A model generated the notes under the pieces. It had not been told where the DNA came from, ran no database searches, and saw only the letters and a list, made by a program, of their open reading frames with translations. A stretch of DNA of 64,000 bases from DASVRA01 sp036388855 (lineage in GTDB: Bacteria; Pseudomonadota; Alphaproteobacteria; Caulobacterales; Caulobacteraceae). Position 1 is the first letter of the stretch. Each line of letters starts with the position of its first letter. A program made the translations under genes and the position numbers. The stretch lies in assembly GCA_036388855.1 (NCBI GenBank), contig DASVRA010000028.1:1-64000 (forward strand). The letters run 5' to 3'. Of this stretch, positions 43,812 through 52,977 are shown piece after piece.

Positions 43812-44321
43812 TTAGGCGGACGCGCGGACCTCGGCGAAGTCGACGATCAGGGGCTCCACGTTCAGTGCCGAAAGGAAGCGGAAGAAGCCTTCGATCGGCA
43901 CCGCCGTGGTGGCGGTGTTGACCAGCGGGTGGAAGTTCACTGGATCGTGCTCCAGCAGCGCCCGGTCGAGCACGAACCGCACCCGCCGATCCGTGTCGTT
44001 GATCAGGGCGAAGGCCGTGACCGAGCCGGCGGTCACCCCCAGCGCCTGCTCCAGTAGCTCGGGCGAGCCGAACGACAGGCGGCCCGACCCAATGACCCTG
44101 GGCAGCGCCTTCAGGTCGATCTGCGTCTCGCCCAGCGCCGAGATTAGCCACAGCTGGCCGTTCCGGTCCTTCAGGAACAGGTTCTTGGTGTGGCCTCCGG
44201 GCATGGACGCCTTGATGTCGAGCCCCTCGCCGACCCGGAACACCGCCGGGTGCTCCTTGGTGCGGTGAGCGATGCCGTGCGCGTCGAAAAAAGCGAACAG
44301 GTCTTTCGACGTGGCGGGCAT
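43812..44321 (-). CDS. Prolyl-tRNA editing protein ProX (YbaK/EbsC-like deacylase)
   Basis: A 169-residue trans-editing domain that removes Ala (or Cys) from mischarged tRNA-Pro. The YbaK fold is marked by HRTKEHPAVFRVGEG, GGHTKNLFLKDRNGQLWLI (the conserved K-N-L-F-L-K) and SAGSVTAFALI-like VTAGSVTAFALINDTDRRV, then VNFHPLVNTATTAV. The length fits the stand-alone PrdX/ProX family. It is divergent from the DUF6065 gene, with a 77-bp gap. Confidence 0.9.
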   Translation of the reverse strand: MPATSKDLFAFFDAHGIAHRTKEHPAVFRVGEGLDIKASMPGGHTKNLFLKDRNGQLWLISALGETQIDLKALPRVIGSGRLSFGSPELLEQALGVTAGSVTAFALINDTDRRVRFVLDRALLEHDPVNFHPLVNTATTAVPIEGFFRFLSALNVEPLIVDFAEVRASA

Positions 44322-44398
44322 CGCGTGCGTCTGCAAGAGCGCGCCCGCGTTCGCAAGGCTTGCCGCTCCCGCCGTCGCCCCGCTAGGAGTTGCGCGCC

Positions 44399-45169
44399 GT
44401 GAGCCACGCACCCGCCTCCGCCCCGCCGTTCCAGATCGAGTGCTTCGCCACCGTCTCGCGCCCGCCCGAGCTCGCGCCGGGCAAGCCCCAGCGCCAGTGG
44501 ATGGACCGCTTCTCCGAGCGCCACCCCTACCGCTGCCTGCCGCTGACCATGGCCAACTCGACCGGCTGGGACATCCTCTGCCCCGTCGGCTTCACCGCCG
44601 AGTGGAGCGGCGGCCCATACCGGGAGGACATCACCATCCGCACCGACCGGCAGGGGCCCGAGCACGACTTCGTCACCTCGCACTTCTCCAACGGCGTGCT
44701 GACCTTCCACCCCGGCTACCTGTTCCGCACCCCGCCCGGCTGGTCGATGTGGGCCATGGGGCCGCCCAACCATGTCAAGGACGGCATCCAGCCGCTGATG
44801 GGCCTGATCGAGACCGACTGGCTGCCCTTCCCCTTCACCATGAACTGGATCTTCACTCGGCCCGGGCGGGTGCGGTTCGAGAAGAACGAGCCGTTCTGCT
44901 TCATCACCCTGCAGCAGGACAAGGAGGTCGCCCGGTTCGAGCCGGTGCTGCGCTCGATGGACTCCGACGTTCCGTTCCGCGAGCAGTACGACGCCTGGCA
45001 CCGCCAGCGGGCCGCGTTCAACGCCGGCATCCAGAAGGGCAATCCGACGACGCTGAAGGAGGCGTGGCAGCGCTTCTACTTCCGCGGCGAACTGCCCGAG
45101 GAGACCGGCCCGCCCCCGAAGGCCCACGTCAACAAGCGCCGCATGAAGCCCACGCGCCTGGGCCGGTAA
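44399..45169 (+). CDS. DUF6065-family protein
   Basis: A 256-residue soluble protein rich in Trp, Phe and Pro: YRCLPLTMANSTGWDILCPV, FTAEWSGGPYRED, PGYLFRTPPGWSMWAMGPPN and FPFTMNWIFTRPGRVRFEKN, with a basic tail (VNKRRMKPTRLGR). The pattern matches what I recall of DUF6065, a family without known function. No signal peptide or membrane helix. The GTG at 44399 has AGGAG nine bases upstream; a TTG three codons earlier is the alternative. tRNA-Gly follows 63 bp downstream. Confidence 0.75.
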   Translation: MSHAPASAPPFQIECFATVSRPPELAPGKPQRQWMDRFSERHPYRCLPLTMANSTGWDILCPVGFTAEWSGGPYREDITIRTDRQGPEHDFVTSHFSNGVLTFHPGYLFRTPPGWSMWAMGPPNHVKDGIQPLMGLIETDWLPFPFTMNWIFTRPGRVRFEKNEPFCFITLQQDKEVARFEPVLRSMDSDVPFREQYDAWHRQRAAFNAGIQKGNPTTLKEAWQRFYFRGELPEETGPPPKAHVNKRRMKPTRLGR

Positions 45170-45187
45170 GCGCCGCGCCGCGCGCGC

Positions 45188-45216
45188 TTGCCAATCGCGG
45201 CCCGGTTTGCCATATC
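45188..45216 (+). promoter_or_regulatory. Promoter of tRNA-Gly
   Basis: TTGCCA (45188-45193), a 17-base spacer and CATATC (45211-45216) precede the tRNA by 16 bp. The -35 is good, the -10 moderate. Confidence 0.5.
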
Positions 45217-45232
45217 CGCCGCTCGCCGGAGC

Positions 45233-45307
45233 GCGGGCGTAGCTCAGTGGTAGAGCACAACCTTGCCAAGGTTGGGGTCGAGAGTTCGAATCTCTTCGCC
45301 CGCTCCA
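45233..45307 (+). tRNA. tRNA-Gly (anticodon GCC)
   Basis: A complete cloverleaf: acceptor GCGGGCG pairs with CGCCCGC (45297-45303); the D arm is in AGCTCAGTGGTAGAGC; the anticodon stem CAACC/GGTTG encloses TTGCCAA with anticodon GCC; the T arm is in GAGAGTTCGAATCTCTT. The discriminator is T and CCA is encoded (45305-45307). It reads GGC/GGU codons, the most used Gly codons in this GC-rich genome. Confidence 0.97.
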
Positions 45308-45417
45308 AGCCGGACCCTTTCCCAAGACAGCCCGAGCGCGCCTGAATCCGGCGCGTTGGTCCGCCGGGGGCACAGCCTCGGCGGCGACCCCTTGGCGGAT
45401 GAGCCGGCCCTGGGGAA

Positions 45418-45491
45418 AGAGCGGCGGCCGGCGGGGTGACGCCGGGGCGGTCGGGCGGGGATGACTCCCCGGCTGTCCCGGCCGCCGCTCT
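45418..45491 (-). terminator. Putative recA terminator / large inverted repeat
   Basis: A 14-bp perfect inverted repeat (45418-45431 with 45478-45491) encloses 46 bases that contain a further GGGG/CCCC stem. It begins 10 bp after the recA stop. There is no T-run, so it could be a Rho-type or processing structure. It could also affect the tRNA-Gly 3' side, as it lies between the two convergent units. Confidence 0.55.
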
Positions 45492-45501
45492 AACTGTGGC
45501 C

Positions 45502-46566
<1,065 letters not shown>

Positions 46567-46638
46567 GCCAGCCTCCCTTATGCCGATTCCCGCCGCCGCC
46601 GGGGAAGCCTTATCGCCGCCCGCCGTGGGAAGAGCGCC

Positions 46639-46673
46639 ATTGTGCACGGTTTGTTCCGGTTGGCAATATGTTC
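46639..46673 (-). promoter_or_regulatory. recA promoter with LexA (SOS) box
   Basis: GTTGGCAATATGTTC (46659-46673, plus-strand reading) fits the alphaproteobacterial LexA direct repeat GTTC-N7-GTTC with one mismatch. It overlaps a TTGCCA -35 element on the minus strand (46666-46661), followed after 16 bases by CACAAT (46644-46639). The leader would be about 65 bases. Confidence 0.65.
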
Positions 46674-46804
46674 TTTTCGCCTGTTTAAGCGGAACGACAC
46701 AGGTGGACGTGGGTTTTGGCGTGGCCCATGGGGATGAGCTTACCGGGCGCTGCCCGCCGATCATGGCGAAACGCCCACATGCGCCGTCCGCGCAAAACGG
46801 CTGA

Positions 46805-49156
46805 TCAGCCGGCGCCAGGTTCCCGATCCTCATCAAGCACCCAAAGCCTCAGCCGGCTTGGGCGCCGCGGATCGCCGAAAATCGTTTCTCGGCCCGTCTC
46901 CATGCGAACCGCATCTTTGATCGGTTCGCCAGTGTTGAGGTTTCTGACGAAGCTGGGAAACCACTCGCTGCGGATGACGATCCCGAGACGATGGCCCCTC
47001 TCGAAACGGTGCGCGAACGGCCGCAGTTCGAATTCGGTGTTGTAGATCTTGTTTGGCGTGAGCGGGCGCGGCTTGGACCACCCGCCTCGGTAACTCATCC
47101 GCATCTTGCCGGGACCGCTCAGCGCTCGAGCGACACCGGATGGATCCCGGTCGAAAACAAGAACGAAGAAATCGGCATCGTGTGCTGAAGTTGAAAACCA
47201 GAGGTCAAGGGCCCCCGGTGCGGCGAGTGTGGTGGCGGACTCGAACGGCTCACTTTCGTAGATCAACATATCGCCCGCCTTTGGGTCGATGTGCAGCGCG
47301 GTTGTGGTCTCAGGGATCAACCCGTTGCCTTCTGGAGTGACCGAGGCGGGGTCGTAGACGTAGCTGCCGGTTTGGCCGCACCGGGCTGACACGCGTCGCA
47401 GCAGCTTTCCGCCAGTGGCCGCGCAGCCCTCGCCGCCATAGGATAGATAGAAGTCAAGCGGGCGGGCTTCGGGCGCCGGCCAGTCTGTGAAAGTGCGCCA
47501 CTGGTTGCTGCCGGTTATGAAGATCTGCGCCTTGGGCACGTCGTTCATGTTGACGGCTTTGTGCTTCAGCCACTGGTCGAACCACCGGACCGTCAACGAT
47601 TTGAAATCTATGACCGCACTGGGTCCATAATCCAGGTCTTTCAGCTTCGTGGATTCATTCCACACGTGCTCCCAAGGGCCAAAGATAAGCCACTGGTTTT
47701 CCCGGCCCAGGTCCCGCATGGCGCGATAGTTACGTATTGTGGAGTTAGCCTCGGCGTCCCACCAGCCGCTGATGCCCAGGACCGGGATGTGAACCTTGCG
47801 CAGGTCCGCCAGGAAGTTCGAAGAGTCCCATTTCTCCGCCGTGTCGAGGTCCAGCAGGCGCTGCCAGACCGGCATCGTCTGGCCGACATAGGAACGGTCC
47901 AGGCTGGAAAGCGGCAGCCTGGTCAGAACCTTGTCGTCGAGCGGGGGCAGGACCTGGCCCTGTTGCGCCGGGATCATGCCGCGCGCCCACTGCAGAAGGC
48001 TCAGCCTCAGGATTCCGTGGTCGTAGGGCGTATCTAGGAAACTGTCGGTCCCTGACACCTCGGGGATGATCGCCTTCAGGGCAGGGTGGGCCTCCACGGC
48101 CGCCTGCCACTGAGCCTGGCCGAGATAACTCAGACCCATCATGCCGACGTTGCCGTCGGACCATTCCTGCCGGCTCGCCCAATCGACGCTGTCGTAGCCG
48201 TCGCGGCGCTCGTTCAGCCACGGCTCAAAGGCCCCTTCGCTTCCATCGCGGCCACGAACCGACTGGATGATCACCACGTAACCGCGTGGAGCAAGGTGAT
48301 CCACTCCGCCGGGCGGTATGTCGGGACCGCGGTTATAGGGCGTGCGGATCAGGACGACGGGAAAGCGCCCGGCCACGTCCGGCCGGTAGATATCGGCCAC
48401 CAATCGCGCGCCGTCGCGCATCGGCACGCGCACGCCACGATCGATGCGGACGCGATAGGTTTGCTGGCTGAGTTCCGGATGAGCGGCGACAGGGTCATGC
48501 GTCAGGGCGGCGAATCGCGGGTCCCGGCGGGCGTCGTCCAGCTCGGCGCCGGAGAACAGCAGCGCATCGTTCAACGGGCGCTTCGCCCCGCGCCCCCGCT
48601 GCAGCCAGAGCAACGCCGACCCAGTGTCCCGCCGCCGCGCCGCCTCGCCAGCGAGCGCAGCATAGGACTCAGGCCCTAAAAACCCGTCTCGCCAAATCCG
48701 CTCGTAACGCGCGGCCGCATCCCGGCCGTCGCCGCGACGCACCAGAAGAACCTTTCCGCCGATGTTGTTTACCGGCAGCGAGACCTCGCCACGGACGGCG
48801 CCGTCGGCCTCAGGGTTTGCGACAAGACGCGCCCCATCCGCACTTCGCAGTTCGATCCGCCCGTCCACAATTGTGTTGGCGGTTAGAACAGTCGAGTACG
48901 GATCTCCGGTCTTCTGCCAAAGATTTAACCGCACCCCTTCTGGCGCCGGTTCCAGCGACACGGATAGAGTCCGCTTTCCAGAATCATCAAGCCCGCCAAT
49001 CCAACTGCCGGAAATCGGCTGGGGCGTAAGCGCTCGCGCCTGCGAGACGGGGAAGATCGCAAAGAGTAACAGCCAAACGGATAAGGCCCGAAGCAGGTTT
49101 TCCACGGAGAGCCGCCCGTGGCGACCGGCCGATGAGATTGATGTGTCACGCCTCAT
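46805..49156 (-). CDS. Secreted S15-family CocE/NonD hydrolase (X-Pro dipeptidyl-peptidase-like)
   Basis: A 783-residue exported alpha/beta-hydrolase. A signal peptide (LLRALSVWLLLFAIFPVSQA, cleaved near ARA) leads into an extra N-terminal beta-rich module (about 45-220) of unknown role. The S15 domain follows from about 225 (VRIDRGVRVPMRDGARLVAD), with nucleophile Ser343 in GMMGLSYLGQAQW, Asp in ISGWWDAEAN and His in FGPWEHVWNE. A jelly-roll C-terminal domain closes it. The start overlaps the S12 gene stop (ATGA), so the two are coupled. Base composition is visibly less GC-rich than flanking genes, suggesting transfer. The substrate (peptide, acylated amide or ester) is unknown. Confidence 0.85.
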   Translation of the reverse strand: MRRDTSISSAGRHGRLSVENLLRALSVWLLLFAIFPVSQARALTPQPISGSWIGGLDDSGKRTLSVSLEPAPEGVRLNLWQKTGDPYSTVLTANTIVDGRIELRSADGARLVANPEADGAVRGEVSLPVNNIGGKVLLVRRGDGRDAAARYERIWRDGFLGPESYAALAGEAARRRDTGSALLWLQRGRGAKRPLNDALLFSGAELDDARRDPRFAALTHDPVAAHPELSQQTYRVRIDRGVRVPMRDGARLVADIYRPDVAGRFPVVLIRTPYNRGPDIPPGGVDHLAPRGYVVIIQSVRGRDGSEGAFEPWLNERRDGYDSVDWASRQEWSDGNVGMMGLSYLGQAQWQAAVEAHPALKAIIPEVSGTDSFLDTPYDHGILRLSLLQWARGMIPAQQGQVLPPLDDKVLTRLPLSSLDRSYVGQTMPVWQRLLDLDTAEKWDSSNFLADLRKVHIPVLGISGWWDAEANSTIRNYRAMRDLGRENQWLIFGPWEHVWNESTKLKDLDYGPSAVIDFKSLTVRWFDQWLKHKAVNMNDVPKAQIFITGSNQWRTFTDWPAPEARPLDFYLSYGGEGCAATGGKLLRRVSARCGQTGSYVYDPASVTPEGNGLIPETTTALHIDPKAGDMLIYESEPFESATTLAAPGALDLWFSTSAHDADFFVLVFDRDPSGVARALSGPGKMRMSYRGGWSKPRPLTPNKIYNTEFELRPFAHRFERGHRLGIVIRSEWFPSFVRNLNTGEPIKDAVRMETGRETIFGDPRRPSRLRLWVLDEDREPGAG

Positions 49157-50658
49157 TGGACCGGCTCTTCGGTCAATTTGGCTATGACGCTACGGGCATT
49201 TTCATTGTGGGGATCGAGGGCCAGCGAGCGTTGATAGCTTTTCAGCGCTTCCGGTTTTCTGCCCGCGGCAAGGTAGGCTTCACCCAGGCTGTCATGGGCG
49301 TTCGCCGAGTTCGCGAAGGTGGCGGCATTGAACGAAAACACGCGAATGGCGTCTTCCGGCCGGCCCCTGGCGAGCAACTGGTATCCGATACGGTTCCACT
49401 GACTCTCTGTCAGCGATGGTGCGCCCCTTAGAACCTTCTCGGCGTCAAGCGCCAAAATCCGGCGCTGTACAGCCCTTGCGGGGGAGTCGTAAGGGTCATA
49501 GCCCATCCACTTAAAAGCAGGGTGCTCTCCAGCAAACTTGGTCTTCACTAGGGCCGGAACGATCGAGAGGCCGTTTCCGCTATTGGTCAATATGACCAGC
49601 CCGTCTCGTCGCTTCACATCCCCAATGACGAACGCCTGGAAGTCACCATTGTTTTCCCCCCAATGGAAGATCAGATCACTTGATGGACGCTTTTCCACGC
49701 CCCAGCCAAGCGCCCATGAGAGGTTCTCGGAACGTACGCCGGGGGTCTTGCCAACACAGACGACGCAGTTCTCGGGCGCCGGAACCTGCGGGCGGAGCAT
49801 CTCCCTGTGCGAAGCTTGCGAAAGACCTTCACCTAGAAGAACGGCGCGGAGGAACGCTGCATAATCCCTCGCGGTGGTGTGAAGACTGGAAGGCGCCTTC
49901 GCCGCCTCTGGTTTGCGCCGGCTGGTAGGGCGCCCGACGTTGTCGTGTCCGGTCGCCTTGCGGTCTTCATAGTCCTGCCGCCACTCGAAACTGCTGTCCT
50001 TCATCCCCAGCGGCCGGAAAACCGCCGCCTCGACGTAGGCTTCGAACGGAAGCTTGGTTGTGGATTCGATCGCCTTCTGCAGGAAGGAATAGCCGACGCC
50101 GGAGTAACTGAACTGCGAGCCCGGTTCGAATGCGATCGCCAGTTGGTCACGAGGGTGGAGTTCATTGGGCAGACCAGACTGGTGCGACAGCAACATGCGC
50201 ACCGTAATGCGCTTCCACCGCGGATCAGCGGCCAGCACACCGCCCTCGGCGTAATCGGCGATAGTGCTGTCGAGGCGGAGGCGGCCGGAGTCCACCAACT
50301 TCATGACGGCGTAAGCGACCACTGGCTTGCTGAGAGAAGCGGCCTCAAAGATAGTTGAATTGCGGACCGGACTAGCAGTGGCGGAATTCGCCAACCCCAA
50401 GGCCGAGACTTCTTGGATATGGCCCTTGTTTATAAGCGCGGAGGCTAAACCAGAAACCTCCCCGTCTTTCATCAATTGGACTTCCTGAAGACGCCATTGT
50501 TGTGGGTAGGAGGCCGCCCGTGCAGGGTCAATCGACGCAGAGCATAGCAGGGCTAGGGCAACAGCTTGCAGCCAGTTGTTACGGCGGCGATGGCCAGACC
50601 CTAGACTTCGATGTTCAGGTTGATCGATTGTTTTGTGGGAGGTTCGGGAGTCAACCAC
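49153..50658 (-). CDS. Secreted S12 serine hydrolase (beta-lactamase/DD-peptidase fold) with C-terminal TPR
   Basis: A 501-residue exported protein. A signal peptide (WLQAVALALLCSASIDPARA) precedes the class C beta-lactamase-like domain: nucleophile Ser108 in EAASLSKPVV, the Tyr element in GSQFSYSGVGYSFLQ, and the third motif in LIFHWGENNGDF. The last ~90 residues are TPR-like (IGYQLLARGRPEDAIRVFSF, HDSLGEAYLAAGRKPEALKS). The GTG at 50658 has GAGGG six bases upstream and is preferred over a TTG 10 codons earlier. It is translationally coupled to the S15 gene downstream. Candidate activities are D-amino-acid amidase, esterase or peptidase. Confidence 0.82.
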   Translation of the reverse strand: MVDSRTSHKTIDQPEHRSLGSGHRRRNNWLQAVALALLCSASIDPARAASYPQQWRLQEVQLMKDGEVSGLASALINKGHIQEVSALGLANSATASPVRNSTIFEAASLSKPVVAYAVMKLVDSGRLRLDSTIADYAEGGVLAADPRWKRITVRMLLSHQSGLPNELHPRDQLAIAFEPGSQFSYSGVGYSFLQKAIESTTKLPFEAYVEAAVFRPLGMKDSSFEWRQDYEDRKATGHDNVGRPTSRRKPEAAKAPSSLHTTARDYAAFLRAVLLGEGLSQASHREMLRPQVPAPENCVVCVGKTPGVRSENLSWALGWGVEKRPSSDLIFHWGENNGDFQAFVIGDVKRRDGLVILTNSGNGLSIVPALVKTKFAGEHPAFKWMGYDPYDSPARAVQRRILALDAEKVLRGAPSLTESQWNRIGYQLLARGRPEDAIRVFSFNAATFANSANAHDSLGEAYLAAGRKPEALKSYQRSLALDPHNENARSVIAKLTEEPVQ

Positions 50659-50689
50659 AGGATTCCCTCTTTCAAAAAGGATCAACAAA

Positions 50690-50709
50690 ATTCTATGTTG
50701 TCAGACAAC
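50690..50709 (-). promoter_or_regulatory. Promoter/operator of the S12-S15 operon
   Basis: GTTGTCAGACAAC (50697-50709) is a perfect 6-bp-arm palindrome around one base and fits the TNGTNNNACNA core of FadR-type GntR regulators. A TAGAAT -10 element lies next to it on the minus strand (50695-50690), so a bound repressor would block the promoter. No such regulator is in the window. Confidence 0.5.
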
Positions 50710-51020
50710 CTAGCTGAGCGAACGATGGCCGCCTAATTACTTTTTGGTCACCCCCTGGCAGCTCGCGATCACCTTCCGTGGCGGCTGTGGGCGCGGCGCC
50801 GCGGGCCTACGAGGTGGTGCGACTGGGGCGAAACCAGGGGTGAAACGGGAAACGGGGACAGCTTACCCATTCCCCAAGTCCGCGCCTCGCGAACAACGGT
50901 CAGAACGATTCTTCATCAATGTAGCCTGGCAGCTCACGCCCGCGCCCCTCGCATCAAGCCGCGCCGCGCCGCGTTGCCAGCACGCCCCGGCCAAGGCAGG
51001 TTGCGCTTCGGGGGCCTCAC
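50710..51020. other. Intergenic region with possible REP-like remnant
   Basis: No gene is evident in this stretch. At about 50,840-50,876 the block GGGAAACGGGGACAGC and the following TTACCCATTCCCC resemble the GGGGACAG-type ends linked to REP-associated transposases, here without a transposase. The right part (50,900-51,020) should hold the MATE promoter, but no good -35/-10 was found. Confidence 0.35.
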
Positions 51021-52391
51021 ATGCGCGATCTCACCGAAGGCTCGATCACCCGGCACCTGGCCGGCATGGCCGGGTTCATCGCCGTCGGGCTGATCGTCCA
51101 GACGCTCTACTTCCTGATCGACCTCTACTTCGTCTCGCGGCTGGGCTCCGACGCCATCGCGGGGGTGAGCGCGGCGGGGAACAGCTTCTTCCTGGTGCTG
51201 GGGCTGAGCCAGGTGGTGGCGATCGGGTCGCTGGCGCTGATCGCCCAGGCGGTGGGGCGCAAGGACCCCGCCGACGCGCGGCTGGTGTTCAACCAGGCGA
51301 TGGGCATGGGGCTGGCGGCGGCGGCGCTGACGCTGGTGCTGGGCTATGGCCTGGCGGGGGCGGCGATGGGCGGGCTGGGGGCCAGCCCGGGCGCGGCGGC
51401 GGCGGGGCGGGCGTATCTGTTCGCGTTCCTGCCGTCGCTGGCGATCACCTTTCCGATGGCGGCGGTGGGGGCGGCGCTGCGGGCCTGCGGGGTGGTGCGG
51501 CCGACCATGCTGGCGCAGACCGGGTCGGTGATCCTCAACGCCGTGCTGGCGCCGGTGCTGATCGCGGGCTGGGGCACGGGCGTTCCGCTGGGCGTGGCCG
51601 GGGCGGGGCTGGCCAGCTCGATCTCGGTGGCGATCGCGTTCGCGGCCCTGCTGGTGATCTTCCCGCGGGTGCAGGACATGATCCGGGTCACGGGGGCCGA
51701 GCTTAAGCCCCGGCTGGCGGTGTGGCGGCGGATCGTGGTGATCGGCCTGCCGGCGGCGGGCGAGTTCCTGATGCTGTTCATCGTGGTCAGCGTGGTGTTC
51801 TGGGTGATCCGCGGATTCGGGCCGCAGGCGCAGGCGGGGTTCGGCGTCGGCTCGCGGGTGATGCAGGCGATCTTCGTGCCGGCCATGGCGGTGGCCTTCG
51901 CCGCCGCGCCGATCGCCGGGCAGAACTTCGGCGCGGGCAAGGCCGGGCGGGTGCGGCGGACTTTCCGCGACGCCGCCGTGATCAGCTGCGGGGTGATGCT
52001 GGCGTTGACCCTGCTGTGCCAGTGGAACCCGCGCGCGCTGGTGGCGCCGTTCACCTCGGACGCGGCGGCGGCGGCGGTGGCGGCGGGCTACCTGGGCATG
52101 ATCAGCTGGAACTTCGTGGGGAATGGGCTGGTGTTCGTGTGCTCGGCCATGTTCCAGGCGCTGGGCGACACCCGGCCGGCGTTCCTCAGCGCCGCCACCC
52201 GGATGGCCAGCTTCGTGCTGCCGGCGCTGTGGCTGGCGGGGCGGCCGAACGTCACGCTGGAGGATTTCTGGCGGCTGTCGCTGCTGTCGATCACGCTGCA
52301 AGCCGTGGTGAGCCTAGTCTTCCTGAGGCTGGTGTTCCGGCGCAAGCTGGACGCCGGCGAGTCGATCGCGCCGGCGCCGGCGGCGGCTTGA
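51021..52391 (+). CDS. MATE-family multidrug/toxic-compound exporter
   Basis: A 456-residue antiporter with 12 predicted helices in two homologous halves. The N-terminus is LTEGSITRHLAGMAGFIAVG, with the family block FLIDLYFVSRLGSDAIAGVS in half one and FGVGSRVMQAIFVPAMAVAF plus APIAGQNFGAGKAGRVRR in half two. It would extrude organic cations or toxic metabolites using H+ or Na+. There is no adjacent TetR-type regulator. It lies 49 bp before the exported peroxiredoxin gene on the same strand and may share its transcript. Confidence 0.93.
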   Translation: MRDLTEGSITRHLAGMAGFIAVGLIVQTLYFLIDLYFVSRLGSDAIAGVSAAGNSFFLVLGLSQVVAIGSLALIAQAVGRKDPADARLVFNQAMGMGLAAAALTLVLGYGLAGAAMGGLGASPGAAAAGRAYLFAFLPSLAITFPMAAVGAALRACGVVRPTMLAQTGSVILNAVLAPVLIAGWGTGVPLGVAGAGLASSISVAIAFAALLVIFPRVQDMIRVTGAELKPRLAVWRRIVVIGLPAAGEFLMLFIVVSVVFWVIRGFGPQAQAGFGVGSRVMQAIFVPAMAVAFAAAPIAGQNFGAGKAGRVRRTFRDAAVISCGVMLALTLLCQWNPRALVAPFTSDAAAAAVAAGYLGMISWNFVGNGLVFVCSAMFQALGDTRPAFLSAATRMASFVLPALWLAGRPNVTLEDFWRLSLLSITLQAVVSLVFLRLVFRRKLDAGESIAPAPAAA

Positions 52392-52440
52392 TCGCAGCCG
52401 CGTCTTGCGCGCCTATGGCGGTTCACGATCGGAGAGACCG

Positions 52441-52977
52441 ATGAAGCGGATCATCATGGCGGCGCTGGGTGTGGCGCTGGCGGGGGGCGGGGCCCAGGCG
52501 GCGCTGAAGCCGGGGGCCAAGGCGCCGGACTTCACCACCCAGGCGGCGCTGGGGGGCAAGGCCTTCACCTTCGACCTGTCGGACCAGCTGAAGAAGGGGC
52601 CGGTGGTGCTCTACTTCTACCCCGCCGCCTTCACTCCCGGCTGCACGGTGGAGGCGCACCTGTTCGCCGAAGCCACCGACGACTTCAAGAAGCAGGGGGC
52701 GACGGTGATCGGGGTGTCGCGCGACGACATCGGCAAGCTGCAGAAGTTCTCCGTCTCGGAGTGCCGCTCCAAGTTCGCCGTGGCGTCGGACCAGGACGGG
52801 CGCATCACCAAGGCCTACGACGCGGTGCTGAAGATCAAGCCCGAGTACGCCGACCGCACCTCCTACGTGATCGCGCCGAACGGGACGGTGGTTTACGAAT
52901 ACACCTCGCTCAAGGCCGACAAGCACGTGGACAACACCATGGCGGCGGTGAAGTCGTGGAAGGCCAAGGGGCGGTAA
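52441..52977 (+). CDS. Exported peroxiredoxin (AhpC/TSA, BCP-like)
   Basis: A 178-residue thiol peroxidase. A signal peptide (MKRIIMAALGVALAGGGAQA) predicts periplasmic export, which is unusual for BCP-type proteins. The peroxidatic Cys is C68 in YPAAFTPGCTVEAHLF, and C108 in FSVSECRSKF is the likely resolving Cys. The ATG follows GGAGAGACCG. The stop overlaps the next start (TAATG). It could protect the envelope from peroxides together with the thiol pathway of DsbB. Confidence 0.88.
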   Translation: MKRIIMAALGVALAGGGAQAALKPGAKAPDFTTQAALGGKAFTFDLSDQLKKGPVVLYFYPAAFTPGCTVEAHLFAEATDDFKKQGATVIGVSRDDIGKLQKFSVSECRSKFAVASDQDGRITKAYDAVLKIKPEYADRTSYVIAPNGTVVYEYTSLKADKHVDNTMAAVKSWKAKGR

